From Symsagittifera roscoffensis (Eukaryota; Xenacoelomorpha; Acoela; Convolutidae): DNA of 64,000 nucleotides. Location of the stretch: the NCBI RefSeq assembly GCF_963678635.1, contig NC_087071.1:34527680-34591679 (forward strand), written 5' to 3'. Of the stretch, positions 1 to 13,286 are shown piece after piece. Made by a program: the position numbers and the translations under genes. Position 1 is the first letter of the stretch. Each line of letters opens with the position of its first letter. The notes under the pieces are model-generated. The model was given only the letters and a program-made list of their open reading frames with translations, was not told the origin of the DNA and searched no databases.

Positions 1-792
1 CTTCATACTTTGCAAACTCGTCGCTAATTTTTTCCAGGTTCTTGTAGTAAAAATCATAGTTGTCAAACACTTTTTGAATTGCGTTGTCGACATGTTCGAA
101 ATCGAAACTTGACGCCGATACTCCGAGTGATAAGTTTTCCATGATAATTGTGTTCATAGGCTGGTCGAAAAATTGAGGAACGAAAACCCCTGGAATTTTT
201 TGCTTCATAAGTTCAATAGCTGACCCTAGTCCTATATGGGTGACAAAAACTTTGACCTTTGGATGACACAAAAGAGCGTATTGGGGTAAGTAGTCACTGA
301 GTAAAATTTTGTTGTCCTTTTGTGGGAAAATTCCCAATTCCTTAGCAATGTTTTGAAGACCCAAACCAAGCGACCAAATAAGTCTATATCGGTTTTGCTT
401 ATGCATTTTTTCGTAAAAATCTTTAAAAACTTTTTTGTCCATTGTTACGAATGTTCCGAGGGAGAGGTAAACGATATCAGCATCGTCAGAATCGATCCAA
501 GTTTTCAAGTCGTTGTCAATTTTTGGAAGATCCTCTTCGTCTCTGAACCCCCCAGTGAAAACAAACTCGGCGCTCGGGTGGGGCTCTCCGTATAGTGAAG
601 GAGTGGTGGGTAAGAACAAAGGAAACCGATCCGTAAATTCGGTCATACTAAATTGACCTTGAAATTTCATCGGGGGTAAATTGTACTCATTTCGTTTGTC
701 CTCAATCCATTTCCAGCATTTTTGGTGAAAGAGACTGAAGATAATACTTTCACCAACGCCTACCGGAATTTTATCCTGCAAATGCTCCAAAC
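1..792 (-). CDS. UGT exon 3 (UDP-sugar binding half), truncated by window edge
   Basis: It reads from GLEHLQDKIP through FTDRFPLFLPTTPS, YLSLGTFVTMD, WSLGLGLQNIAKELG, LSDYLPQYALLCHPKVK, THIGLGSAIELM and PQFFDQPMN to SDEFAKYE at the window edge. The stretch LPQ-x-x-LL-x-HP...H-x-G...DQ is the UGT signature that binds the UDP-sugar. The acceptor AG is at 794-793. Confidence 0.85.
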
Positions 793-2257
793 CTGAAATT
801 GAAAACAATATTATTTATAGCTTTTAATATTTTCGAAAAAAATCTTAAATGTTTTAGGATATCGAGTGACCTTTTAAATTGCTTTTTATGCTTCTTTCGA
901 TCAAAAAAGCAACCCGGCGTCACTGTCTACTGACATATATTAAGTAGCTAAGAGTTTGCAACATGAGTTGTTAATTAAAAAAAGCAATCTGTCATTTTAA
1001 TACAACGTTTCAGGCAGAATTAATTAACAAGAGCAATATACCATCACTTATTACAAACTTTGAGCGCAAAAATGATACTTTAGACAAGCTTGGGTATAAA
1101 TTGTATTCATAAGTTAACTCATTCTGTTCTCTCTGCTTAATTGCAACTCTCTATAATTCTAAAGATTTGAACGACAAGTTTGACTTAAAAAGCTCGTTTT
1201 TTTTTCAAAATTTTAATCCGTTTGATAAGAAATTTGTTATCAAAAAAGGATGTTTCGAACCTGAAGGTAACCCTGGAGTAGATACAATTGTAGGTATATT
1301 GTATTTTTCAGCCAAAACCATAGTAGCCCAGAAGATTTGATCCGTTATAAAGACATCGAATTCGGTCGCCCATTCCTTCATGATTTTGTCAAATGCGTCA
1401 TGGGTTTTCTCGAATGTATCAACGACAGAGGGGCAAAATGTGAGTAGAAATTTGAACCCGCCCTCGAAAGAATACTCATTCGGTAAAACATGTGCTTTTA
1501 TGGATCGGAATTTGATCTGTTATTACCAACAGATTACAATCGCGGATTCCTAACGACGAGGTTTGTCCTCTTGTGGCTAAGTTATCTAATCAAACCGGCT
1601 CCCCGTCAAACGGCTGACCAAATGGGTTTTGTGGCATTTTTTGTTTCAGGGCAATTTAGATCTACAGCATTTTTAAATCTTTTTTTTTGGTTTTACAGCA
1701 ATTTTTGGAAAATTTTGACCAAAATCATTTGCCTTTAAAATTATCGGAAACAGCTTTTGTTTACTTGCAAATTCGAGGTTTTTTTTATAGAAAAAAAGGT
1801 GTTAATTTATTTGAGATTTTCATTTGAATTTGAATTGTTTTTTTTTTTCAAAACCCAACTATCCTTGTTGGACTAAGGTTTATAACCTAAATTCAACTTG
1901 AAGAAAAACTTGAAAATGTTTTTGTTCTGCGTTTGCCGGAGATTTCAACAAGATGCCCTATTTGATTTAGCTTTCAGAATGGAGTTAAAACTGACCCTAC
2001 TTTTTACAAGATTTAATTGCACTATTGTAATCGGAGAGGCTGACGTTTTTTTGGTAAGACTTCAGCTTTCGTTCACACATTTGTGCTACCTCAATGACCG
2101 TACAATTGTGACGTGAACAGATTGGACCCAAAAGAGACGCCATGGTCACAAAGTTGCCTCCATGGCAGGGTAAATTGAAAAGAACATTTAGAGAAAAACA
2201 GGGCGTAGAAACGAATACAAAAACGAGAAGTATATTTAAAATGAAAGAAATCTGCAT
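1..2257 (-). CDS. UDP-glycosyltransferase gene, three exons seen, 3' end outside the window
   Basis: This minus-strand gene is a paralogue of the intact UGT at 14,970-16,454. Exons join as 2257-2008, 1494-1261 and 792-1 (continuing off the left edge); splice sites are GT-AG and the phases fit the paralogue residue by residue, with no gap at the second junction. UGTs transfer a sugar from a UDP-sugar to small lipophilic acceptors and sit in the ER membrane facing the lumen. Exon 1 gives a signal peptide and the N-terminal acceptor-binding strand, and exon 3 gives the UDP-sugar binding half. The last ~75 residues, including the expected membrane anchor, lie outside the window. No stop or frameshift is seen in the joined reading frame, so it looks functional as far as it can be followed. 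Transcription would run away from the intact paralogue. Confidence 0.85.
793..1260 (-). other. UGT intron 2
   Basis: A 468-bp AT-rich intron between exons 2 and 3. It contains a fragment around 963-1020 resembling the arms of the foldback elements at 13.9-14.5 kb (agcaatctgtcatttt). No other structure was seen. Confidence 0.6.
1261..1494 (-). CDS. UGT exon 2
   Basis: The exon encodes HVLPNEYSFEGG through DQIFWATMVLAEKY to TPGLPS, aligned with HVCRDEYTFHG, DQIFWSLLAVAEKY and VPGITG of the paralogue. The acceptor AG is at 1496-1495 and the donor GT at 1260-1259. The joined codon with exon 3 gives SGLEHLQDK, the same length as the intronless copy. Confidence 0.82.
1495..2007 (-). other. UGT intron 1
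   Basis: A 513-bp intron with long T runs and no further recognisable features. Short open frames here have no family resemblance. Confidence 0.6.
2008..2257 (-). CDS. UGT exon 1 (start codon, signal peptide)
   Basis: The ATG is at 2257-2255. The first ~22 residues are hydrophobic (signal peptide) and are followed by LNVLFNLPCHGGN, matching LNVLIAMPCVGGH of the intact paralogue. The usual catalytic His after GG is Asn here (GGN against GGH), which could alter the chemistry. The donor is GTAAAAAG at 2007-2000, leaving phase 1, which joins exon 2 to give SSHVLPNEYSF. Confidence 0.8.
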
Positions 2258-2305
2258 GATGAAAATATAAAGTAACTTCTTAATTTTACGATTGAATCTC
2301 TAATT

Positions 2306-5300
2306 GTTCCGACTTTCGATACGAAAGTAACGGAATATTTGTGCTCGGGGTGGGTTTTTTTTTTCTTCAGACAAACTTCGACTTTTTAACTAGCCATTTT
2401 TGACGGAATTTTTTTATATCATTCAAAAGGTATTGTTGTCCTGAGCTTAAATTTGAAAAGATATTTCACCTGTGATCATTTTTCGTGAAAAATATGGGGG
2501 TTTAAAGATTGCCATTTTGACCAATTTGGGACAATTAACGCGCGATATAATTCGCGCTATTAACGCGTAAGCGGAGATTTAATCCGTCTTATAAATCGTT
2601 CCAAATTGGTTGAACGAAGCTTATTTGCTATAATTGATTTGTTACAAGGAACCAAATCTCTCTTTTTGTACTTTATATGGCGTGTGGGGGGATGATTTTC
2701 ATAAAAAATTTCAAATTAAAAAAAAAATTTGCGTTTTATTTTATTTCATTTAATTTTTTTTATGTTATTACTGCTGCTTCATAAACCTTAAAGGCAGTCG
2801 GAACATTCAGGGCTTCGCCCTGATACGAACAGTCTTGTTTGCTTTCTGTTGTTGTTCCGACTTTCGATACAAAAGTAAGGGAATATTTGTGCTCGGGATG
2901 GAATTTTGTTTTCTTCAGACAAATTTCGACTTTTTAACTAGCCATTTTCGACTGAATTTTTAAAAACCATTCAAAAGGTATTGTTCTCCTGAGCTTAAAT
3001 TTGAAAAGATATTTCACCTGTGATCGTTTTTTGTAAAGTTATGGGGGTTTAAAGATTGCCATTTTGGCCAATTTGGGACAATTAACGCGCGATATATTTC
3101 GCGCTATTAACGCGCAAGCGGAGACTTAATCCGTCTTATAAATCGTTCGAAATTGGTTGAACGAAGCTTATTTGCTATAATTGATTTGTTACAAGGAACC
3201 AAATCTCTCTTTTTGTACTTTATATGGCGTGTGGGTGGATGATTTTCATAAAAAATTTCAAATTAAAAAAAAAATTTGCGTTTTATTTTATTTCATTTAA
3301 TTTTTTTTATGTTATTACTGCTGCTTCATAAACCTTAAAGGCAGTCGGAACATTCAGGGCTTCGCCCTGATACGAACAGTCTTGTTTGCTTTCTGTTGTT
3401 GTTCCGACTTTCGATACAAAAGTAAGGGAATATTTGTGCTCGGGATGGGTTTTTGTTTTCTTCAGACAAATTTCGACTTTTTAACTAGCCATTTTCGACT
3501 GAATTTTTTAAAACCATTCAAAAGGTATTGTTCTCTTGAGCTTAAATTTGAAAAGATATTTCACCTGTGATCGTTTTTTGTAAAGTTATGGGGGTTTAAA
3601 TATTGCCATTTTGGCCAATTTGGGACAATTAACGCGCGATATATTTCGCGCTATTAACGCGCAAGCGGAGACTTAATCCGTCGTAGAAATTGTTCCAAAT
3701 TGCTAGAAAGAAGCTTATTTGCCATATTTGATTTGTTACAAGAAGCGAAATTTATCCTTTTGTACTTAATATGGCGTGTGGGGGGATGATTTTCATAAAC
3801 AATTTCAAATTTAAGAAAAAAAAATTTCATTTAATTTTATTACATTTAATTTTTTTTATAAGTTATTACTGCTCCATAAACATTAAAAGGTAGTCGTAAC
3901 ATTCAGGGATGCGCCCTGATACGAGCAGTCTTGTTGTTCCGACTTTCGATACGAAAGTAACGGAATATTTGTGCTCGGGGTGGGTTTTTTTTTTCTTCAG
4001 ACAAATTTCGACTTTTTAACTAGCCATTTTTGACGGATTTTTTTTTATATCGTTCGAAAAGTATTGTTGTCCTGAGCTCAAATTTGAAAAGATATTTCAC
4101 CTGTGATCATTTTTTGTGAAAAATATGGGGGTTTAAAGATTGCCATTTTGACCAATTTGGCACATTTAACGCGCGATATAATTCGCGCTATTAACGCGTA
4201 AGCGGAGATTTAATCCGTCTTATAAATCGTTCCAAATTGGTTGAACGAAGCTTATTTGCTATAATTGATTTGTTACAAGGAACCAAATCTCTCTTTTTGT
4301 ACTTTATATGGCGTGTGGGGTGATGATTTTCATAAAAAATTTCAAATTAAAAAAAAAATTTGCGTTTTATTTTATTTCATTTAATTTTTTTTAATGTTAT
4401 TTATGCTGCTTCATAAACCTTAAAAGCAGTCGGAACATTCAAGGCTTTGCCCTGATACGAACAGTCTTGTTTGCTTTCTGTTGTTGTTCCGACTTTCGAT
4501 ACAAAAGTAAGGGAATATTTGTGCTCGGGATGGGTTTTTGTTTTCTTCAGACAAATTTCGACTTTTTAACTAGCCATTTTCGACTGAACTTTTTAAAACC
4601 ATTCAAAAGGTATTGTTCTCCTGAGCTTAAATTTGAAAAGATATTTCACCTGTGATCGTTTTTTGTAAAGTTATGGGGGTTTAAAGATTGCCATTTTGGC
4701 CAATTTGGGACAATTAACGCGCGATATATTTCGCGCTATTAACGCGCAAGCGGAGACTTAATCCGTCGTAGAAATCGTTCCAAATTGCTAGAAAGAAGCT
4801 TATTCGCCATAATTGATTTGTTACAAGAAGCGAAATTTATCCTTTTGTACTTTATATGGCGTGTGGGGGGATGATTTTCATAAACAATTTCAAATTTTAG
4901 AAAAAAAAGTTTCATTTAATTTTATTACATTTAATTTTTTTAATAGGTTATTACTGCTCCATAAACATTAAAAGGCAGTCGTAACATTCAGGGATGCGCC
5001 CTGATACGAGCAGTCCTGTTGTTCCGACTTTCGATACAAAAGTAACGGAATATTTGTGCTCGGGGTGGGTTTTTTTTTCTTCAGACAAATTTCGACTTCT
5101 TAACTAGCCATTTTTGACGGAATTTTTTTACATCATTCGAAAGGTATTGTTGTCCTGAACTCAAATTTGAAAAGATATTTCACCTGTGATTATTTTTCGT
5201 AAAGTTACGGGGGTTTAAAGATTAACGCGCGATATTTCGCGCAATTAACGCGTAAGCGGAGAGTTAATCCGTCTTAGAAGTCGTTCCAAATTGGTTAAAA

Positions 5301-8221
5301 GAAGCTTATTTGCCATAATTGGTTTGTTAAAAGGAGCGAAATCTATCCTTTAGTACTTTATATGGCGTGTGGGGGGATGATTTTCATAAACAATTTCAAA
5401 TTTTAGAAAAAAAAGTTTCATTTAATTTTATTACATTTAATTTTTTTTATAGGTTATTACTGCTCCATAAACATTAAAAGGCAGTCGTAACATTCAGGGA
5501 TGCGCCCTGATACGAGCAGTCTTGTTGTTCCGACTTTCGATACGAAAGTAACGGAATATTTGTGCTCGGGGTGGGTTTTTTTTTCTTCAGACAAATTTCG
5601 ACTTTTTAACTAGCCATTTTTGACGGAATTTTTTTATATCATTCGAAAGGTATTGTTGTCCTGAGCTCAAATTTGAAAAGATATTTCACCTGTGATCATT
5701 TTTCGTGAAAAATATGGGGGTTTAAAGATTGCCATTTTGACCAATTTGCGACAATTAACGCGCGATATAATTCGCGCTATTAACGCGTAAGCGGAGATTT
5801 GATCCGTCTTATAAATCGTTCCAAATTGGTTGAACGAAGCTTATTTGCTATAATTGATTTGTTACAAGGAACCAAATCTCTCTTTTTGTACTTTATATGG
5901 CGTGTGGGGAGATGATTTTCATAAAAAATTTCAAATTAAAAAAAAAATTTGCGTTTTATTTTATTTCATTTAATTTTCTTAATGTTAATACTGCTGCTTC
6001 ATAAATCTTAAAGGCAGTCGGAACATTCAGGGCTTCGCCCTGATACAAACAGTCTTGTTTGCTTTCTGTTGTTGTTCCGACTTTCGATACAAAAGTAAGG
6101 GAATATTTGTGCTCGGGATGGGTTTTTGTTTTCTTCAGACAAATTTCGACTTTTTAACTAGCCATTTTCGACTGAATTTTTAAAAACCATTCAAAAGGTA
6201 TTGTTCTCCTGAGCTTAAATTTGAAAAAATATTTCACCTGTGATCGTTTTTTGTAAAGTTATGGGGGTTTAAAGATTGCCATTTTGGCCAATTTGGGACA
6301 ATTAACGCGCGATATATTTCGCGCTATTAACGCGCAAGCGGAGACTTAATCCGTCGTAGAAATCGTTCCAAATTGCTAGAAAGAAGCTTATTTGCCATAA
6401 TTGATTTGTTACAAGAAGCGAAATTTATCCTTTTGTACTTTATATGGCGTGTGGGGGGATGATTTTCATAAACAATTTCAAATTTTAGAAAAAAAAGTTT
6501 CATTTAATTTTATTACATTTAATTTTTTTTATAGGTTATTACTGCTCCATAAACATTAAAAGGCAGTCGTAACATTCACGGATGCGCCCTGATACGAGCA
6601 GTCTTGTTGTTCCGACTTTCGATACGAAGGTAACGGAATATTTGTGCTCGGGGTGGGTTTTTTTTTCTTCAGACAAATTTCGACTTTTTAACTAGCCATT
6701 TTCGACTGAACTTTTTAAAACCATTCAAAAGGTATTGTTCTCCTGAGCTTAAATTTGAAAAGATATTTCACCTGTGATCGTTTTTTGTAAAGTTATGGGG
6801 GTTTAAAGATTGCCATTTTGACCAATTTGCGACAATTAACGCGCGATATAATTCGCGCTATTAACGCGTATGCGGAGATTTGATCCGTCTTATAAATCGT
6901 TCCAAATTGGTTGAACGAAGCTTATTTGCTATAATTGATTTGTTACAAGGAACCAAATCTCTCTTTTTGTACTTTATATGGCGTGTGGGGAGATGATTTT
7001 CATAAAAAATTTCAAATTAAAAAAAAAATTTGCGTTTTATTTTATTTCATTTAATTTTCTTAATGTTAATACTGCTGCTTCATAAATCTTAAAGGCAGTC
7101 GGAACATTCAGGGCTTCGCCCTGATACAAACAGTCTTGTTTGCTTTCTGTTGTTGTTCCGACTTTCGATACAAAAGTAAGGGAATATTTGTGCTCGGGAT
7201 GGGTTTTTGTTTTCTTCAGACAAATTTCGACTTTTTAACTAGCCATTTTCGACTGAATTTTTAAAAACCATTCAAAAGGTATTGTTCTCCTGAGCTTAAA
7301 TTTGAAAAAATATTTCACCTGTGATCGTTTTTTGTAAAGTTATGGGGGTTTAAAGATTGCCATTTTGGCCAATTTGGGACAATTAACGCGCGATATATTT
7401 CGCGCTATTAACGCGCAAGCGGAGACTTAATCCGTCGTAGAAATCGTTCCAAATTGCTAGAAAGAAGCTTATTTGCCATAATTGATTTGTTACAAGAAGC
7501 GAAATTTATCCTTTTGTACTTTATATGGCGTGTGGGGGGATGATTTTCATAAACAATTTCAAATTTTAGAAAAAAAAGTTTCATTTAATTTTATTACATT
7601 TAATTTTTTTTATAGGTTATTACTGCTCCATAAACATTAAAAGGCAGTCGTAACATTCACGGATGCGCCCTGATACGAGCAGTCTTGTTGTTCCGACTTT
7701 CGATACGAAGGTAACGGAATATTTGTGCTCGGGGTGGGTTTTTTTTTTCTTCAGACAAATTTCGACTTTTTAACTAGCCATTTTTGACGGAATTTTTTTT
7801 ATATCATTCGAAAAGTATTGTTGTCCTGAGCTCAAATTTGAAAAGATATTTCACCTGTGATTATTTTTCGTAAAGTTACGGGGGTTTAAAGATTGCAATT
7901 TTGGCCAATTTGGGACAATTAACGCGCGATATTTCGCGCAATTAACGCGTAAGCGGAGATTTAATCCGTCTTAGAAATCGTTCCAAATTGGTTAAAAGAA
8001 GCTTATTTGCCATAATTGGTTTGTTGAAAGGAGCGAAATCTATCCTTTAGTACTTTATATGGCGTGTGGGGGGATGATTTTTATTTAAAAAATTTCAAGT
8101 TTTAGAAAAACAAAATTTCATTTTTTTTATTTCGTTGAATTTTTCAATGTTATTACTGCTCCATAAACCTTAAAAGGCAGTCGGAACAATCAGGGCTTCG
8201 CCCTGTTACGAGCAGTCTTGT
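2306..8221 (+). repeat. Satellite-like tandem array, 11 monomers of two alternating types
   Basis: Monomers begin with gttccgactttcgatac at about 2306, 2854, 3401, 3936, 4486, 5021, 5527, 6074, 6609, 7155 and 7690. Spacings are near 547 and 535 bp, often alternating, with one short 506-bp unit that lacks part of the core. Each unit ends with a copy of agtcggaac, the inverse of its start, followed by the hairpin cagggcttcgccctg and a short linker. Mid-unit there is a GC-rich palindromic core (ttaacgcgcgatat...cgcgctattaacgcg). The pairs 5527-6608 and 6609-7689 share private variants, pointing to a recent duplication by dimers. Open frames of ~62 codons that recur in the array are by-products of the repeat. 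Confidence 0.92.
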
Positions 8222-8724
8222 TCAATTTTTTGCAAATAGTATGAAACTACAGAATGACAAGCGGCGTGAAATTAAGAACCAAATAAATTTTGCAACAAAA
8301 TGAAAACTTGTAGCATGTTAGTTCAAACTGACGCTCCTATAATGAAAACCTGAAGTAAAATAAAATGACCAATATTTGAACCAAAAGAGCAAGTGGCCTT
8401 CAATTTAAGCGAAAACTAGAAAACTAAGCTGACAAGAATGGTAAAGAAACCAAACTAAAGCCATATTGTTGGCAAATAATATTTGCAAATACTTGCGATA
8501 AAGAAAATTGAGAAAGTTTGCAAAAAAATTATGCATGGACAAAGAATTTGAGCATTGATTTTAGTAGATTTTTTTGCAAAAAAACTAGCAAAATAGTAAT
8601 CATCCACTTTTCATGCATTTCCATTAGAACAGAAAATTAGCATGAAAGGACTATAATTAGTGATTTTTCATATATGGAAAATGTATAACTTGCAATTTTC
8701 CATCAACCAAAAAAGTGTGTTTTT
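8222..8724. other. Spacer without recognised features
   Basis: AT-rich unique sequence between the end of the tandem array and an isolated partial unit. No gene or repeat was recognised. Confidence 0.5.
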
Positions 8725-9105
8725 GTTCCGACTTTCGATACAAAAGTAACGGAATATTTGTGCTCGGGGTGGGTTTTTTTTCTTCAGACAAATTTCGACT
8801 TTTTAACTAGCCTTTTTTGACGGAATTTTTTTATATATCATTCGAAAGGTATTGTTGTCCTGAGCTCAAATTCGAAAAAATATTTCACTTGTGATCATTT
8901 TTCGTAAAGTTATGGGGGTTTAAAGATTGCCATTATGGCCATTTTGGGACAATTAATTTGCGATATAATTCGCGCTATTAACGCGTAAGCGGAGATTTAA
9001 TCCGCCTTATAAATCGTTCCAAATTGGTTGAACGAAGCTTATTTGCTATAATTGATTTGTTACAAGGAACCAAATCTCTCTTTTTGTACTTTATATGGCG
9101 TGTGG
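8725..9105 (+). repeat. Isolated partial copy of the tandem unit
   Basis: It starts with gttccgactttcgatac and follows the monomer through the palindromic core to tatatggcgtgtgg, where homology stops. The core is altered (aatttgcgatata in place of aacgcgcgatata). It lacks the 3' part with the cagggcttcgccctg hairpin. Confidence 0.85.
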
Positions 9106-12100
9106 CTTATATGAAGCAAAGAAACCGATCTGCCATAAGATACTTCATGCAAACAACATAATGAAAATAGCAAAGTTCTAAATTTTAGCAAGAGAATGCC
9201 AAGAAAAAATGCAAAAAAATTCAATTCTGGACTATGTTATGCTCACAAAAAAAAACAAATTTTGCATGCAAAAAATTTCTGATTAGAAAATATTTGTTTG
9301 AGCACAAAACTCAATTTACGCATTAGAAAAAACTAAAAAAACTATCTTTGGGCAATTTTGAATTAAGTTCATAAAAATTTTGTTGTGGCCATCAAAAAAT
9401 TGCTAGTCTTACAAATTCCGTTTATGGAAACTGTGTGATTTGTATTTTTTGCCAATTTTTTTAAATTTAAGTTATTACACCGACTTTAATGCAAAAACAA
9501 GAAAAATGTTCTCATAGAATCACACCATTTTAGCAAAAATGTTCGAAATAGTTTGCATGGTTTTGAGGAATTCTAGCCTAGTGCTACTGACAAAGACAAC
9601 ATTTTTTTTGTTAGTGCACGGATTCAGAATAACAGCATCGAAGGTTTTCATGAAATCAAAAAAATAATTTTTGAACATTTTGATGTAAATGTTCAAAGTA
9701 TTCAAAAGCATGCAAAACGAGATAATTTCGAGCTTTATTTTTGTGTTCAGGAGGCACTGAAGAAGTATCTTGCTGCAAAATCGAAGTCAGATATCAGTAC
9801 AAGAAAAAACGAATGATAATACCCTACAGGAGTTAATCCATTTTTAGTTTGATCGTAACTATAAAATAGCAAAAAACCGCTTTTTATCCATATTTATTTA
9901 TTCGTTGATTATTTAGCACAGCTTTAAAAACGTAATAAACGCTTTGTTTGTTATTTTTCCCCGCTCTCGAAGGTAGAGAGAATATACACGCTGGGCGTAA
10001 ATTTTTTTACTCGACCAAATTTGCAAAAAAAAAGAAATGACATCTTTGGTTCACTCCCTGATTTTGTTGTACTTTCATGCAATTGGGCGTGTACAAGACT
10101 ACATGCGATTGAAAACTTTTCGAGTAATACTTGATAAATTCAATAAGCGGTTTACTGAATTGTGGCAATTATGAATTGCTCGTGAGCTTTCTTTGTTGAG
10201 CTGAAGAAAACTACCCAATATAAGCAAAAATTTAGAAGAACTATCCAATATGAGCAAAAAAAAGTAGGAAAATATCATGGGTTGCCCTTTTCCATTAATG
10301 AAATCATTTGAAAAGAAAATTTTCATCAATAGAATCGTATGGCTAATTTTTTTTTTCCATAAATTGAACAGATTGACAAGCATTTATCATTTTTCATATG
10401 ACATGCTTATTATAAAATTTGCTTCCCATGAAAGGAAAATGTTTAATAAGCGTTTTTTCTAGAATCCAATGGTACAAATGTATGACACTCTTTTTTGCAT
10501 GGAATTCAATTTGGCTCGTGATTCAGCATTCTAGGTTTGATAGTGACAGTCCGAACTTGATATTTTATCTACCATTTCAGAAACCAGTTTAAGAGCAGTC
10601 AAAAACATTTAGAGTTTTCCCCATATATGCGCAATCTTGTTTGTGTTTAAAATCACAGGTGATTTCACTAGATTCGCATGAAAATACGAGACTACGTGCA
10701 CTTAGAATTTTTTTGCAATTATGTTTTCATTTCTCTTCCTTCTTGTATTCCAGTCACTTCTTTGAAAAAGACTCTTTTAAGTCTATCGACTAAAATCAGC
10801 GACTAAAGTTTACAATATGACTTCTGAAGTGTTTTGCTTGCCTTTTTTATTTGTCTCATTTAAACCAACAAAACCTAATCTTTTGAAATTTATTTTGATT
10901 TCTGCTTATTCAATCGGGTCACAAAAAATATATACAAAAAATTGAGTGAACGGGAAAATCAGATTACATTAGGTTTTTTATCGAACTGGAAACTTGCGGT
11001 TTGAGACAGCAAAAATTGAATTGAGTGAGTAAATTTTTGTGTAAAAAAAACGATGTAGCGATAAAACGAAAATCCATGACCACTAAGCCTATTCTTCGGT
11101 TAGTGTTTATTTTAAGCCATCACAGAGCGGGGTATGTCTGATCACGTTTTCTGTACGTAGGAAAAGTTTTGCATTAACCTTTGCTCCGAAATAAATGACA
11201 GACTTCTACTTTCAAACTTTCAACTTTTTATGTTTTCAAATACGAATAGTCTGATTTTCCAAATTTATGATTTTCCAGATGATTTTACGCGTCTACTCAA
11301 TTTGTTGTCTGCATCGAGCTTTTTGAAAAAAAATTGCCAAATTCAAATCAAAAGGCTGAACAACAGTGAAGTTAAACCTCTCTAAAAACAGTTTCGAGTT
11401 ATGTTAATAATACCTTTCTCATCTAATAAACCATCAGCTTAAACCATTTTAAGTATCCAGTAGTTTGAAACCTATTTTGCTTCATCGAAAAACTTATAGA
11501 ACGTAGATGCACTACTATCAGAAGTTTGTTTCAATAAACATAAAACTTTTTTTAACTTATCAGTTGATTCTGATAATGGTGGTTTCCAGCATTGAAGTAA
11601 ACTATTTTTCCAGAAAACAAATCACAGCCACAAACTGATAAAATGTAATTTTCTTCTGTGTAGGTTGATATGTTTATAATAATATTTTTATCAAATCACA
11701 AGCATTTGAAAACTTTGATTAAATTATAGTGTAATAATTAGTTTTCATATTTTAAGTTTATTGACTTGATATATTGAGATGAAGCAGCGTTGAAAAAAAA
11801 GTTTAGAAGGAATTTTTCCAATTAATTAAGAAAGCAATTGAACTCTTTTCAAAAGACTTTTTTCAATGTAAACAGTTAATTTTTTTAGGCTATGTAAGGG
11901 TCTTCAGTTTTTCTGAAACATCAAAATTACATGCAAAACTCTGTCAAAATGGAAACATAGCGGTTTTGATCAATTGTGTCTGTCTAAAAGGTACAAACCC
12001 CCCTTAGACGAAAAATTTTTTAAAATTAAAATAACAGTGTTGATTCAAACTAAGCAAACAAAGAAAAAAAATTGTAAGCTTCAACTTTCTAAATCGGTGA

Positions 12101-12485
12101 ACATTAGACAAAAACAAAAAAAATTATCTAGAATTTGAAATGTTAGAGTTTGGTTAATTAATAAGTGAGCCTTTTTGTAAACCAACCCATATTAAGATGT
12201 AGATATTTTCGCGAATTATGTAAAATGAACTCATACAGTTGAAGGTGAAAAATTGTCAATATACTTCATAAAATGCCAAATTTTTATTTGATTATATATT
12301 TTATATAGTGTATAAACGTTTTGCGCAAAATTTTTAAAATAATTTTGTCTATAAAATTTGTTGGGCTACGTAATTAGCTCATTTTGATGCCAATTTGTTT
12401 ATTAGTTGATTTTTTAGTGTAAATTTTGATTGACTAAAAGGATCTCAAAGAAGACGTTTTTATGGTACATTTTAATCCAATTTTT
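9106..12485. other. Gene-poor AT-rich intergenic sequence
   Basis: About 3.4 kb without a credible gene. Open frames at 9,520-9,711 and 10,099-10,462 overlap on opposite strands, are under 95 codons and resemble no family. I see no clear repeat structure here. Confidence 0.5.
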
Positions 12486-13286
12486 CCCGGATTGGTCTGC
12501 CAGTAAAAATTAGTACTGTTGTAAAATAAAACCATTATATATTCTTTGCAGGACAAAATTAGAGAAGCCAGGAAAAACAGTAATGTTGCAGATTTGGTAG
12601 TACTGTTACAGTAATGTGTTTTCGGTTTCTCTCTGTTTTCTTTTCATGCAACAGTACTGAATTCATATTCCCTTCGGTGCTAACAAGCGATGATTTAGCG
12701 GTGATTACGAGTTTAAAACTATTCATCGACAAATTTTTTCGGTGTTAAGTAATCAAATTCAAAATCACTGTTTTGCAAAAAACATAACTACCACATTTTT
12801 TTGATTTTTGTTTTTTGATTGTTTTTTAAAACTGCAAAAGGAAGTTAAAATTTTGCTTCAAGTCGCAACTGTCGAAAACACTCATTTAATTGGCTTCAAA
12901 CATTAAAAAAGGCTATAAAACCTCGTAGAAGCGCAGTATTTTTTGCAAAAAAAAGAAATGCGATAATGCTGGTAGTTACAAGGCTTCAGGATCTAAAGTT
13001 ACTTGGAAACGGTTATTTTCGGTAAAAAAAATTGACAATTTTTTAAATTGATGCTCGCCGCAGCTAAAAATCAACTCAAAATTTATCAAATTCTCATTGC
13101 AGTCAAAAAATTCAAAAACAGTACTGAATCAGTATTGGAACGAATAGCACTGCATTTTTTGTCTTAGTCTTGATTTTACCACTGATCAGCGCTACCGTGG
13201 CATTTGCCCAGTAATTTTACCGTAAAGTTTTTTATACTGTTGCATTACTGAAACTTTACTGATTATATTGGCAGACCAATCCCGGT
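12486..13286. mobile_element. Non-autonomous DNA transposon with inverted ends (~800 bp)
   Basis: The left end has ggattggtctgcca at 12489-12502 and the right end its inverse, tggcagaccaatcc, at 13269-13282. Subterminal sequence also pairs partly (tactgttg on the left, caacagta when the right side is inverted). Motifs of the type cagtactg recur inside. There is no coding capacity. The target duplication is unclear. Confidence 0.65.

Noticed and set aside
3382-4655. Repeated 62-codon open frames in the tandem array
   Set aside because: They recur only because the repeat unit recurs, lack any family resemblance and are broken in other units.
2306-8221. CRISPR-like array
   Set aside because: Units are over 500 bp and eukaryotic; there are no short repeats with unique spacers.
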